From Fistularia commersonii (lineage: Eukaryota > Chordata > Actinopteri > Syngnathiformes > Fistulariidae), in contig JBBMNZ010000007.1 of assembly GCA_037954325.1 (NCBI GenBank), positions 16,965,001-17,029,000 of the forward strand: a stretch of DNA of 64,000 bases. The letters are read 5' to 3'. Below the pieces are notes generated by a model. The model was not told the origin of the DNA, did no database searches, and saw only the letters and a list, made by a program, of their open reading frames with translations. Every line of letters starts with the position of its first letter. Position 1 is the stretch's first letter. Made by a program: the position numbers and the translations under genes. Positions 14,239 to 27,800 of the stretch are shown one piece after another.

Positions 14239-16093
14239 GTGCCCCCCCGCACCCGCCTACCGAGTTTAGAATAGACATTCCAGTCGTCCATCTGGTTGTT
14301 GGGAGCGACCGTGTTTTTGACCTTTCATCCCGGTAGCTAATGGAAACACTGGAAAACACTGGCTCGCCCGACAATAAGCGGAAGTGAGCAGCTGTTAATG
14401 AGAACAATGGGGTTCACTCATGTCGGACACACACACACACACACACACAATCACACACACACACACCGGTGAGGTCGGCATTCGTCCTCCAACTTGGAAT
14501 GTAATCCTGAGGAGGAAATACCTGGAAATGAGTTCAGACTGACAACAGAGACACAGTAGTCTCATTCATTTCAATAAGAGGGCAGCCTGATAGAAACTGG
14601 AAAAAAAAAAGTCAAATCAGTCTCTTGGCCAGTAGTAATGTCTAAAACTTACTTCACTGTACAAAACAATATCTCAATCATAAAATGCAAATAGAGGAAT
14701 GACCAAAGGCAGACCCTTCTGTCACATGTTAGATTCTATCGTTCTCTTGGCTGCTGTTGGTGGCGCGATCCATAAATCTTTGAATTAAGCAGGAAGATCG
14801 TTCTATCTTCTATTCTTCTATTTTTGCAGCCATATATATATATATATACACACACTCTTTTTTTTAATAATCTGAACCTTGTAATTGAGGGCTTTCCATG
14901 AAGTGCTTGGGTTTTGTTTTTTTTTTCCATACGTGTTTGCTTCAATTGTCATTTTCATTTCTGAGCATGAGAAATTGCTATACAAGCGCTTACTTTACGA
15001 ACTCTGAAACCTCTGAAACAGATTTTGCTCTGACATCAACTGTATCTGAGTTCTTCCATGTTGGATTTTTGCCACTAAGGAATTGAGCCGACGGGGAACA
15101 GGGTTCTGCGCCCCGCTGTGTTCACCGTGGACACGTTCAGTGCCGGTCAGGGTCATGTCACTGTCTACCTGGACCAGCCGGACGGCACGAGAGAAGAGGT
15201 AGGTGGCTCTCCTTCCAGGTTATAGCCATAGAGTCGCTGAAGGGACATTACTTGATTGAAACAACCCCGATCTGTATTTTTCAGCTGAAGGTGGAATCCA
15301 ACGAGGGCAAGAAAACGTACAGCGTGTCCTATGTTCCTCAGGTGATGGGGCCACATAAGGTACGGTAGCTTGTCCGTAAACATTGTACAATAACGGATCT
15401 AAAGTGTTTTGGATAAAACTGTTTGAGAATGGCACCTGATGGGCCAAATAAACAGACCTGTTCTGTGAGTTTCCCAACTCTTAAAAAATAACATATGAAT
15501 ATTTTGCTCTGAAAATCCTAAGTGACGCTGTTCTCTCCCTTTCGCAGGTGACGGTGTTATTTGCAGGCCAGCAGATTCCCAAGAGTCCGTTTGAAGTGAA
15601 CGTTGACAAGGCCTTGGGTGACGCCTCCAAGGTCACGGTGAAAGGACCAGGAATCGAACCCGTGGGCAACATCGCCAACAGAGCCACCTCCTTTGACATT
15701 TACACCGCAGGTGAGGGTCATCTTGACGATCAATGGTATTTTTTTTTTTTTTCCTTAGTTTATTCTTTTTGTACATGGGTGGGCACTTCAGTTGGTGGAG
15801 AGTTAATAAACCTCCAGGCTGCATTTTTCCCCACAGGAGCTGGTAAAGGAGATGTTACAGCCATGATCAGAGACCCCCAGGGCCATGACAACAGCGTGGA
15901 GGTGATGATAGAGGACCTAGAGGACAGCGTCTATCGCTGTACCTACCGGCCGACCCATACTGGTCCGCACGCCGTCTCGGTCACCTTCGGAGGTGTCGGG
16001 GTCCCCAAGAGCCCGTTCATTGTCGATGTTGGGCCAGGTGGTTTATTCAAACTTTGCTCAATGATTTTCATGTTTAATGGCATAGCTAGTTTT

Positions 16094-16126
<33 letters not shown>

Positions 16127-19100
16127 CGCGTACATCCCATCCCTCCAGCCTGTTTGCCAGGGGCATGCAGGGCTACAGGTCGTGGTCTCCAACCTACCGG
16201 TTTGAGGATGAGGCAGATTGGTGACATCAAGGTGGACACCAGGAATGCAGGCAGCGGAGACCTGAAACTGCAGGTCAAAGGACCCAGTGAGTAAAACTCA
16301 TCTGGAGACTCTGATACCCTGTTTTTATTTGAATTCAAAACAGGTTTATACTGTTTTCTATTGTTTGCATATGTGTGCACAGACACATACACACCATCAT
16401 CAGCTAGGGAAGGGGTTTCAAAATATAAAAAAAACAAAACAATAAATTCCAGTTCTTAAGACAATATCCATATTTTTCTATCAGTGGATCATGACACAGG
16501 CCACTGATAATCTGTCATATCACACAATCCACTTGAAATTCAGAATTAACAGAAAATGACTGCAACACTTTCTCAAGATAAATAAACCGCCTGAAATATG
16601 GCAAAAAATTAGATTGTAGTTTTAAGAAAATGACCTGGAAAGTATTAGGAAATACTGTTTGTAGCTAAGTTGATTAGTAAGAACACCAAGATAGTACTAG
16701 TAACTAGTACTCTGTTCGTAACAGATCGAATATAGAGAATTTCATAACGCAATTATTTTTCTGCTCACCTGCTATTTTCCTTTACCTACTCAATGATCAG
16801 GCTGCTTTTCGTATCTTTCTGTATTATACTATACGACTTTTCTTTCTCTTGAGTAAATCCAAATCTGTCACAGGACCCTAGTATGATTTATAGTTAATCT
16901 TTAAAAGTCCATTGAATGAAAATATTTCTGATGGTGTGTTCATTTTCAGAGGGTGCTGAGGAGCCAGTGAAGCAAATATCCAGTCAAGATGGTGTGTTCT
17001 CCTATGAATATTATCCCAACAGTACCGGCAAATACACAGTCGCCATTACCTGGGGGGGTCAGCACATCCCAAAAAGGTAAGGTGAATGGGCGCGTGTGTG
17101 TGCGCATGTCGTGCGCATGTGTGTGTGAGGATTACCTCACCCCATTACCTCATCGGACGTACAAGATGAAATATTAGGTGTAGGGGGGGAAACCTATTAA
17201 GATGTAATCTTGTAAAACTAAACGAACACCACAACACAACGTGGTTCAGTCACATTCCGGACCAGAGTCCTGTGCACGTGCTGTCAAAGGTCAGTCAGGG
17301 TTGAGCAGATCGCTGCTTTATTTCTATTTTTTTTTTTTTAATTTGTTTTTGCAGCAGGCAGGCCAAGGATCTATAAGGATTTATCAATTTAATGCTTTGC
17401 ATTGTCAGGACAAGGAGTAACTTTAGCAGGCTGACGTACCAGGTAGGGGTGACTGTGTTGACCCCATGGTAGCTCAAAAGCTCTGGCACAAAGCAAAGAG
17501 CACATACGTTTTTTTTTGATGAATGAGTTGTAGGTCAAAATGTTCATACAGACACAGGAAGCTCTGGTGAGTTTTCTCTAAATTAATGAGGCGTGAAGAC
17601 ATTCACATTCGGTGACTCAGGGGATTGGATTACAGCTTGAGGTTTTTTTTGATTTTTGTGTGTGTGTGCGTGTGTTTCATTCACGACGACGCCGCAGATA
17701 ATGCTATCTTCTATCCCGCTTTCTTTTTAAAAATCACCACCCAGTAACATCTGTTTTCTGACAGAGAAAACGCGTCGTATCGGCGGTCTCTCCCCAGCCC
17801 GGTCACTCTGCACAGTTCAAACACTCATTGATTGGAACGCAAGGCTATATTGTGCAAATTAATAAGAATAAGAACAACTTTATTTATCCCGAAGGAAATT
17901 GTTGTGCCAGAGTTTCAAGTAAAACGTAGCAATGATAAATGATAGTAGGAAATTGTATAAACAATATTAAAAAAAGGGGGGAGGATAAGAAATACAAATA
18001 AAACTATAAAGTGTCAAAGTAACAAGTCAAGGCTATAAAGTGTCTTAAGGTCTTAGGTATAAAGATTTGGAGATTCCCTGCGGCTGAAGGGAGAGGAATT
18101 AAAAAGTCTGATAGCCTCAGGTAGGAAAGACCTCCCGTGGCGTCCAGTGGAGCTCCTTGGTGGTATCAGTCTACGACTGAAAGAGCTCTGACAGGATGTT
18201 AGTGTGGCATTTTCAATTTGCATGTTTTTTAAATTTCTATGTGCACTGCTTTGGAGCTGTACCAGCTGCTGCAATGTGATTAAATTTAGTTGGTTATTAA
18301 TTATCGGAGTACCTCCCCTTGCCACTATTTGACAGACTAAAATGAATGGCATTTACTGTTGTGATGACGTTTCATCCTGAATTGTGCTGATTGATATTCA
18401 TGTTTGCTGCTCCCTTAATCAAGAAACCGATAAGTTGAAAAATGAATCCAAAAGTAACACCTCCTTTAGAAATAAAACTCTTTAAAATACATTCAAAAAC
18501 CAGAGAAGATTCATACGATTCAGTGTGGTCACTGAAGAGTGCTAATCGGATGTTGAGGCAGCAGGAAAAAATCCTGTCGTGGGAAGGGTCCAAACAGTCG
18601 CCCGATCAATGATGACAAAGCAGCAATAAAATAAATGTTTTATTTGATTGATTCAAATGAATAAACTTCTGACCCCCTTCCCTCCCCCCCATTCAGTCCC
18701 TTTGAGGTGTCAGTGGGTCCGGAGGCTGGACCTCAGCAGATCCGAGCCTGGGGTCATGGTCTGAAAGGAGGTGTTGTCGGTAAACCCGCCAGATTTGTCG
18801 TGGAGTCTGTCGGGTCAGATGTCGGGGTACTTGGTAAGTCCAACTTTATTTACTTCTTTTGGTTTTAGACTCCGTTTGGTCAGACTGAACATTTTAGATT
18901 TAGAGCTGAAATTCCTGTGAGGCAGCAAAACCCTACATCCTATCTCACCTGCCGTCTCCAGGCTTTGCCATCGAGGGTCCGTCCCAGGCTAGAATTGAGT
19001 GCGAGGATCAGAATGATGGGTCATGTGACGTCAGTTACTGGCCCACCGAGCCCGGCGAATATGCCATCCATGTGACCTGTGACGATGAGGACATCGAGCA

Positions 19101-20772
19101 CAGCCCCTTCATGGCTTATATCGTCCCCGACAACCACAGCAACAACCCAGAAAAGGTTAGCAGGACCTGGTTTGTTGAAATTTTTTTTCAAATCGTGTTC
19201 TGTCCGGGACTGTCATTGATTTCCACTTTTTAAACTGATGAAATGAAGCTACAAAAAAAAGCCAAAGATATCCTGAATTGTATGTTCAAAGACAAGGTGG
19301 TGTCGTCTGGTTCAGTCCACCAGACAGATTGATGAAATGACTGCAATCCAATGACAGCTATTTAAAACTTTGCATATAACTCGTTCCTGAGAATCTGTCA
19401 CATTTGCCGATCCGCGGAGAGGTTTGATGCGAATGCTGTTCAAATCCATGTTCTTCCATATTGGAAGTTACAAATTTCAAATTTTTGTAAATGTAAGATT
19501 TGAGGTGGATTCTTGTCCCCGTGGTGATTTATGTTTTCCAATATCTTCTATGAAACTCAATTGCTGTTTGAGCAACATGTCCTCATGTAAAATCGTCAGA
19601 CAGGAATGTCCCGTTTTATCGTAATTTTATTGAAATTCTGTTCACTTAAATGCTGAAAGAAATCACTTTGTTATCGCTAAAAGGCTATTTTACATTACAG
19701 TCATTTGGCAGATGCTTTTGGATAACTTGGATGACCAACAAAGTCGCTTTTGTCTAACTAGGTGTTTAACCAATTATTGCGGTGTTCAGGTGTAAGACCT
19801 TTAGAAAAAGTAGTGGCTCATGTTTAATTTGAGTTTTTTTTTTTTTTTTTTTTTAGGTCCAGGCATTTGGACCGGGGCTTGAGAAAACTGGCTGTCTGCT
19901 CAACCAGTCGGCAGAGTTCACTGTCAATGCCAAGGATGCTGGGAAAGGACCTTTAAATGTAATTGCTCAGGTAAGAGTAACAAAGTCAAATGCCGTGAAT
20001 CACTAGGTATCGGATGGCTCGGGTATGGAAACATCTGTGACGAAAAGTTGACAATTTTGTTCGATTCCGCTTCATATCTTGATTTTTAGGATGCAGAGGG
20101 TTGTCCCGTGGAGGTCAAAGTGAGGAGTAAAGGCGACGGGCTCTATGCCTGCTCCTACATGCCCAATTCACCGCTCAAACACACCGTAGCCATCACCTGG
20201 GGTGGAGTTGCCGTTCCCAACAGCCCCTTCAGGGTAAGCAGTCAGTCCCGGCAACCTGAGGTCGCTCCGACATCCGGGGATAAAGTCAAGGCAGAAAAAT
20301 ACAGCCCTGATTATTCAAAACCTTTGATGGAGGTGGAAAGAGCAGAGGTCGTCCAGTCAGGGCAAACTGTTCCAGAGCACATCAAATCACAACACAAAGG
20401 ATCCAAAAGCAAGAGGCCGCTAATTATCATCACCACGTACACCGAGGAGAGATATAGCTGTTAGTGAGGCTGCACGAGTGAGAACAAAAAGTCCCAGTGA
20501 TTTACAAATATGGTCATATTTTAAGCAATCTGAAAAAAGAAACGTAATGAATTGTTTAACGGAGGAATGAAACGGAACAAATTAAAATCACGTCTGAAGG
20601 AAACCTTTCATGTAGGGCGTTAAAAGAGCAGCATACTTGAAATATTAGTGGAAGCTCTGTAATTATTCAACTGTCTTACATTTTTTGAGGATGAAATCAT
20701 TCAGGATTACCAAACTTAATTGAGTTAAGCAAGCGGACATGAAAAAGTGTTTTGTTCAGCATAGAGAATGTT

Positions 20773-20845
<73 letters not shown>

Positions 20846-21830
20846 AGCATGTGCGCACACACAGCGAAATGAAATTTCCCACTAATTTGCCCATTAAACC
20901 ATTAATTGTTTGGGTTTTTTTTTTTCTAATATCTTAAGTCTGTGCTTGTGTAACCTTTTCTCTGCTGGAACCTTTGTCCTTTCTAACTAATGGAGCGCAC
21001 TAATCCTTATTGAAGTGTCCTTTTGTGCTTTTGTGTCTGTTTTTTTTTTTTTAATGAACACATGTACTAATGAACAATTTCATGCACTGTAATGACTGAA
21101 CATGCACTGTAACTTGACCAGAACCTAACTACTCTGAACCTCTGATATGAAATCTTTTTACAGTATTTTTTAAATGTAATTTTATCTTACCAAATTGACC
21201 AGATATTTTTGAGAGACTGCTTCCATCCACTTCAGTGCCAAGAAACTTAACACATTTTACTCTCAGGTAGCGCAGAGTGCTGCATTTTGTAACACACATT
21301 CATAAGTTTGCTTTAGATTTAGTGTAAATGAATTATTCTGGTCAGTCAACAATCCATGGGGTTCAGAGAAGTGACGTTTTGCTGTCTGCTTTTATTTCTC
21401 TATTTATTTTAGTAGATTTTGGGGGATTTTCTTTTAAATTAATCCAGTTTTACACAGAATTTTTATTCGTTTATTTTTCTAATGAATGTCTGAATGTTAT
21501 TAATGGCCAGACCTGCTGTAAACCTTGAAACCAAATATCATCCTTTAATATCAACCAAGTCAGGAAATTTTAGCCTTTTTTTTTGTATACAAATTGTCTA
21601 AACTCTGTAATCAACTTCGTAAACGTTTGTCTGGTCAATAAGTGTTTGACCTCCCTGTGATTTTTCAAATTGTTCTACTTATAAATCATGAGGTTTCTAA
21701 AATTTCATCCTTGGTGAATTTCTACTATGAGACAGAATCTTCCAAAAAAAAAAAAAAATGGAAATCACATTGTATAATTTTTATTTGACTGTAATTTACA
21801 AAAAAAAAAAAATCTTCCAATGTGATTTCC

Positions 21831-21867
<37 letters not shown>

Positions 21868-24800
21868 CTGTCTCTCACAGTGGAAATGGACCAATGATGA
21901 AATTTCAGACACCTCCATGAATTATAGATAGGACAACTTGCAAAATCACAGGGTGATCAAACACTTATTGACCTGACTGTGTATATTTGCATTTATAGTG
22001 TCCTTACATTTTGAGTTACTGTGCTTTTGTAAGCAGTATTGGCTTGATGGCGCTGGTTCAAGTTGTTTCGAGATTCTTTTTCTTTATTTTTGTCTGCAAT
22101 GCCCAAATGGGCCCAGTGGTTCACAAAGACTTGACGCCCTGTGTCCTGAAGACACCAAACAGTATGATTGTTACAAGTTGCTTCACTTCGTTGAAACTTG
22201 ATCGAAACCGACAGAGCTAAAACGACCCATTTGAGTGTTTTTTAAGTATTTTTGCTGGTTCAGACATTTCCGCTGGTTGAGGGAAGCTGGCAGTCTCTGT
22301 AAACTCCCCTCCCAGATCCAGAGCTGACATCATGGTGATGAATCAGCAGGCATTTTGCGAGCTGCTGCCTGCAATGGCCTGGCAGTGATTACACCCCTCT
22401 GCCCCGCTCATGTGGATAAAACACACGGCTTTAAAACAGTCACACCCATCTGTCAGCAGGGAGGGACCATGCAGCAACAACACCTTTTTTAGTTAGATTT
22501 TTTTTTTTTGTATTTATTCAGGGAGCGCTTCACACAAGGCCCTGACCCCGCTGGCACATGAACCCTTGGAGGGGATGAGGGGCAAGTTCTGCTTCTGTTC
22601 TATTCCACCCACAAGCTCGCTCCACCCCGCTGTAACATTTAGGCTCTGGGTGCAAATGTAAAAGCAGATAAAATAACCCTGTCCAAGTCGTGACTAAGTC
22701 ACCTCTGCGACACAAAATAAAACTGTGCTCTGTGATGGCAGCTTCTTCCAAAGCTGAATTGGAAAGTTAAGTGTTTTGGAGGAACTTTTACGCATTTTGT
22801 CCCATTCACCTGCTTTAGTTCTTCTCTCTGAAACAAATGGATAATTTAGTGTCCACTTCCTGAAGACCTTGTGTGACTACATGCTCACTAGATATTGGTG
22901 ATATTTCAAAAATTGATGTGCGGTGAAACAACTTCAGATGAAGTTGCAATGCCCTTTTTGTTTGCCATTGTCTGTTTGTTTGAGGTACTAAGAAAAACAT
23001 TTCAACTGCTTTGTTGTGAACAACTTTAAATTCAGTCAAATAGGCAGAGGAGGTAGAAAAAAAAATAGTAATAAAAAAAAAAAAAAGAAAAAATCTGAAA
23101 CCGCCCCCCCCCCCTTTTTTTTTTTCTTCTGGCTCTTCGTTTCTGCTCCTGATGGCCTGGTTAGCATCCGTATGGCAGTCATCAGTTGGTAAACGCAATA
23201 GAGTGCAAACAATCTGCAATGGCAGGGTGTGAAAGCACTATATAGTACAGTAGGTGGAGACCATTTATCATTTAGTTCTGTGAAGTGGCTGGCAAAGTAC
23301 TCGTGCCCAGGATAGGTTTGTGTTTCGTCTGCAAAAGCGACTGCCAATCCTCAGACCTGGTTGAACAACAGGTTCATTTCAGTCCGGAGCAACTCTCGAC
23401 TCCAGGTATACACTGAAGATATCGAACCATCACTGCATTGGGGAACCGTTATCATCGAAGTGCTCCCAACAAATACAATTACTGTAATTTCCTGAATGAC
23501 ATGATCTCTCACTCCCCCACTGCTCTGCTCAGATGGCCCTAAGGGTTTTTTTTTTTTTTTTTTTAATTTCTAAACTTTCTAAGGAAATGTGGAATAAGGT
23601 TTATAGAGAAGGCCATGGCAAAGCACTTTGGTTTATAGACGTACACTGCTGGTTTATTACTAATAATGCAGAGGCCTGGTGTGTTTTCAAACAGAATTTT
23701 TTTAAAAGGATAAATATAAGGGGTAATTTTGAAGCAAATACTAAAATGAAGTTTTTAATTCCTGAATAAATCTGTACAGTCAAATTTAGTGAAGAAATCA
23801 ATTTCCAATGTTTATAATAATTAACGAATGATTTCACATCCGTAACAATGATGTCGACTGGAACTCTAGCTTCAGCTGTATTATATTTTACCTCTTTTAA
23901 ATTCAGCCAAAGTGGAAAATGAACTGGTTTCAAAATAAATTCTCACTTGTCATTTAAATTTATTACTGTGTTGTTTGGATCGTTTGTTCATGGGCTGGTT
24001 GATTTGTATTTTTTCTGTATGCGGTATTTACTATTTTTATACAAGTAACTGGATTTCAAGTGTTGATTTTGTATTACCATTGTACTTAGAAGTAAGCATT
24101 TTGTGAGTCTGGATAATTTTCTGAAAAGAACAGGGATACTGTCAAAACAACTTCAGAGAAATTGATAATCAAAATGATTAAATTGAAAAATGGAATATGG
24201 CTCTTAGGTTACTCCTTTCAAATGCCAGGACAAGACAGTTGAATGAAACCAAATGTCCATCATAAAAGAGAAATGTTCTGCAGCTGTGTATCTGTAAGTA
24301 TTATTTTTGCACCTTGGCCACAAACCAGAACAAAACATTACAATTTAGATTTAAAAGTGAAGCCTCTGCTGGTAATCAGGCTGCCAATGTGGATGTTTTT
24401 TTTTGTTTTTTTTAAATTTTGTATTGGTATTTGTGCCTGTTTGTCATGTGATGCGTCTGTTTTGAGTTTCACAAACGGAGTCATTCTTTCTTTATTACTA
24501 TAATTTCTGTAATATCTTACAAGATTTGTGTCGAAAACTCTGCTTGTGATAATGCACTTTCGATAAGCACATCCAACTCTGGCACACACTATCAGCTCTT
24601 ACAGTTTCACTACAAAATATTCAGACTATAATAACAAAAACTGCTGAACCGCTGTCATCTCAGGCCACGGTTGTTAACCACTTCTTTGCCACTGTGGACT
24701 TTATCCTCCCGTGTTCATGCCATCCATCTGTTCCAGCAGCCTATGAGAAGACTTTTGTTCTTCCTGTATCACATTTACTGTTTTATCACCATATTCACTT

Positions 24801-27800
24801 TAAGTAATGCTGCTCCCTCCCACTTTTGCACACCTGTAGTGCCCAACTACACTCTGCCAAAGGTGTGAGCGAACATGATGTCTTTTTAATTTTTCTAGCC
24901 TTTTGTTTTTATACTTTTGACCCCCCTCCCTCCCCCAGTTACCTGGTTATTGATCCTATATCCTGTTTCTTTTAACATTTTATTTTTCCCATTCCTTGTG
25001 GTGGCTTGTAGGTGAATGTGGGTAAAGGAAGCCACCCAGACATGGTGAGGGTGTTCGGACCCGGTGTGGAGAGAACGGGGTTGAAAGCCAACGAGCCGAC
25101 ACATTTCACTGTGGACTGCTCTGGAGCAGGAGACGGTATGGCACGCCCACACACACACACACACACACACACACATCCGGTAGGACAGAGTTGTAATTAA
25201 AACCGTAACTGATGGTTTTCATTTGTCGGGACTGACGTCTGTACACGACGACACAAACACCCAGTTTTGTCACAAAAAAAAAAAAAAAAAAAAAAGCTGC
25301 TTGGTTTGTCTTAGTGATGATCTCAAGGTGGAAATTTACTACTTACTTTCCTAAGTGCATAGATGTACCAGCACAAACAAAGTACAGCAATACCATCTCA
25401 ACACAATTTTGAAGGAATGAAACCATGATTTAATGTATTATGGCCAACATTTACTGTCAGAAAAGGGGGATTTATTCTATTTTTTTTGTTTGAATTCAGT
25501 GTTTTCCCATGACTGAAGCTGTGATTCCAGAATACTCTGCTCTGTTATGGTCAAGGGTGGACAAATTTGTGAGAAACATAGACTCGACAACCCCGCTGAC
25601 ATTCTGGCTAGTCGCTCTCTTATCTAAACTCCAGCCACATGAGTAGAAATCTTTTACTGCGGCTCAGCTTGGTGAATGAATAACCAAACAAAAGCTGTTA
25701 AGCCTGCTTGTTGTCTGAATAAAAATGGACAAAAGCCTTTCTCCTACTCTGTTAATGTTGTCAAGGGATGTATTTCAAACCAAACCGCAATGGTTTCCAA
25801 TGCTGCACCGGCAGACTAATTCCTTACAACTAACCGTGCTGCGACAGAAAAATGAGTTGTGACATTAGAAGAATAGGGGTTGAAATTTTTTAGCAGAACG
25901 TCACAAGGAAAATTCAAGTCCCAGTCCATTCATCCTGTGGGTTGTGGCTAATAATGCACTCTGGTGCTGTTTATTCTCTTTTTTTATATTTTAATTTTTA
26001 TCCTTCTCATTGTGTCTGCCGGGAGAGCCCTGCAGAGTTAACTAATTTCTCATAGTGACACGCCAGAGTTCTTGTTTGAAACTGGCTCGGCATTAAGCGG
26101 GAGCTGGAACTAATTTGGAAAGAGGTTTCTAGAGGTCGTAAATTGAAGTGAGAAAAATGGTAATCTCCTCATAAGTGGTGTTACAGTCCAGCGTCTATCA
26201 AGAGCACTTTCTGCTCTTTACCTCCTGCCGAGGGAACTTCCAGTGTCCAAATTCCTCGGTTTAAAAGAAAAAAACCAAAGCGCTGCAATGTAATAGAAGC
26301 GGACAAATCATCCTGGTACCGTGGTAACAGTGCAACATGATATATATCCTGGTTAGTAGAAATTGAGCTTCTGTGAAATTAATTTGTCCACTGTGTTCAA
26401 ACATTTAAATATTTTAAAACTTACATTTATGATATCATTTATTGAAGCTGTGACTTGTGCATGAAGTCCAAATGGCTACATCATTGGCATAGTTTATTTA
26501 TAATTTTTTTTTTCAGTTTTAAAATCACAGCCATTTATGCGTGGCTCAGTTAGTTTGTTCTAAGTGATTCCACCAAAAAGGCATTTTTACTCTTTATGAT
26601 TTATTTTTATTTATTTTATTTTTATTACTTTATGAGTAATTTTTTAGCTTTCAGGTTGTAACAGATGAACTGAGACATGAATCTGGCTCTACTCACAGGT
26701 AGCGCTTTTTTTTTTTTTTTTTTTTTTCTTGCATACTGTAAGACCGAGAACAATCTGACCTCTTACAACTGTCTGGCATAGTTTCATCTCTCATTCCTGC
26801 AATAATCTGAATTCCTCTGCCGTGATTGACACCGACGGATCTGCTGGGGGGGAGAAAGAGAGAATGTTGTACAGATCGCTTGGCTCACTGTTTACATTAG
26901 ACAGTGTGATGTGTCTGCGGGGCAGGGTGTTTCTAGTACGTTCATTTATGAAAAGCACCAATCTCTTAATAATCTAGCCACCCCAAACCAGCTAATATCA
27001 TTGCTTTACACACTCAAACCAGCAGGTAAAACAAAGCAAAACTGAACATCTTTTAATCGAGTGCCCTTACATTTTTAGTGGCTGTGATGCACGGCATTTA
27101 ATCATCGGTATGTGTGTGTTGTCAGGTGATGTCAGCGTGGGCATCAAGTGTGAGCCCAACATGGTGGATGACAAAGAAGCGGACGTGGACTTTGACATCA
27201 TCCCTAACGCCAATGACACGTTCACTGTCAAATACGTCCCCCCTGCCGCTGGTGGGCTCACAGTTAAAGTCTTATTCACTGACAAGGTAAAAAAAAAAGC
27301 GCATCCGTCAGAGGGCAGTTTTCTAGGTTGGGAGCTGTAAATCCAGAGGACAAGATTCTTTTCCCTCTTAGTCTCAGAATAATTGCCAGAGATCCGATTC
27401 TTAGGCTGCACAGCAGCACCACCTTTCGTGTACTTCTCTTTTTTTACCCAACTTGTTTTTCTTTTTCAAATTATTTGATCCTATGGGAAAGCAGATTCTG
27501 CTAACTGTAAGCCTGTTTTAATCCAGGAAGTTCCACAAAGTCCTTTCAACATCCAAGTGGATCCTTCCCATGACGCATCGAAGGTCAAGGCAGAGGGTCC
27601 TGGACTGGCTCGCACTGGTCAGACATACAGACAGACTCCTAAATGCGCTTTCATAATCCCTTCTCAGGTTTCTGTCAACAGATCGTGATGACTTTTATTC
27701 TTTCTTCCAGGTATAGAGAGCGGCAAACCCACTCATTTCACCGTGTTGATGAAAGGAGCCGGTAAAGCACCGCTGGATGTTTCCTTCTCTGCTCCGGTCA

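Larger units (their letters stand above)
20234..25011 (+). other. 4.8-kb flnb intron between repeats 5 and 6
   Basis: Besides the read-through frame and the ATTAAA, it holds a (GT)n microsatellite at 20779-20843 and a fold-back element at 21629-21977. Beyond 21980 I see only AT-rich sequence, homopolymer runs (a C run next to a T run near 23104-23125, a T run near 23546-23564) and no further coding exon. The acceptor of exon 25012 is TGGCTTGTAG. Confidence 0.7.

Noticed and set aside
15548..16294. Single 248-codon open frame spanning two filamin exons
   Set aside because: The frame crosses intron 15711-15836 by chance. Consensus splice sites remove it and restore YTAGAGKGDV.
16693..16711. 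Perfect 9-bp inverted repeat AGTACTAGT with one-base spacer
   Set aside because: Short, in the middle of AT-rich intronic sequence, with no matching element ends or target duplication.
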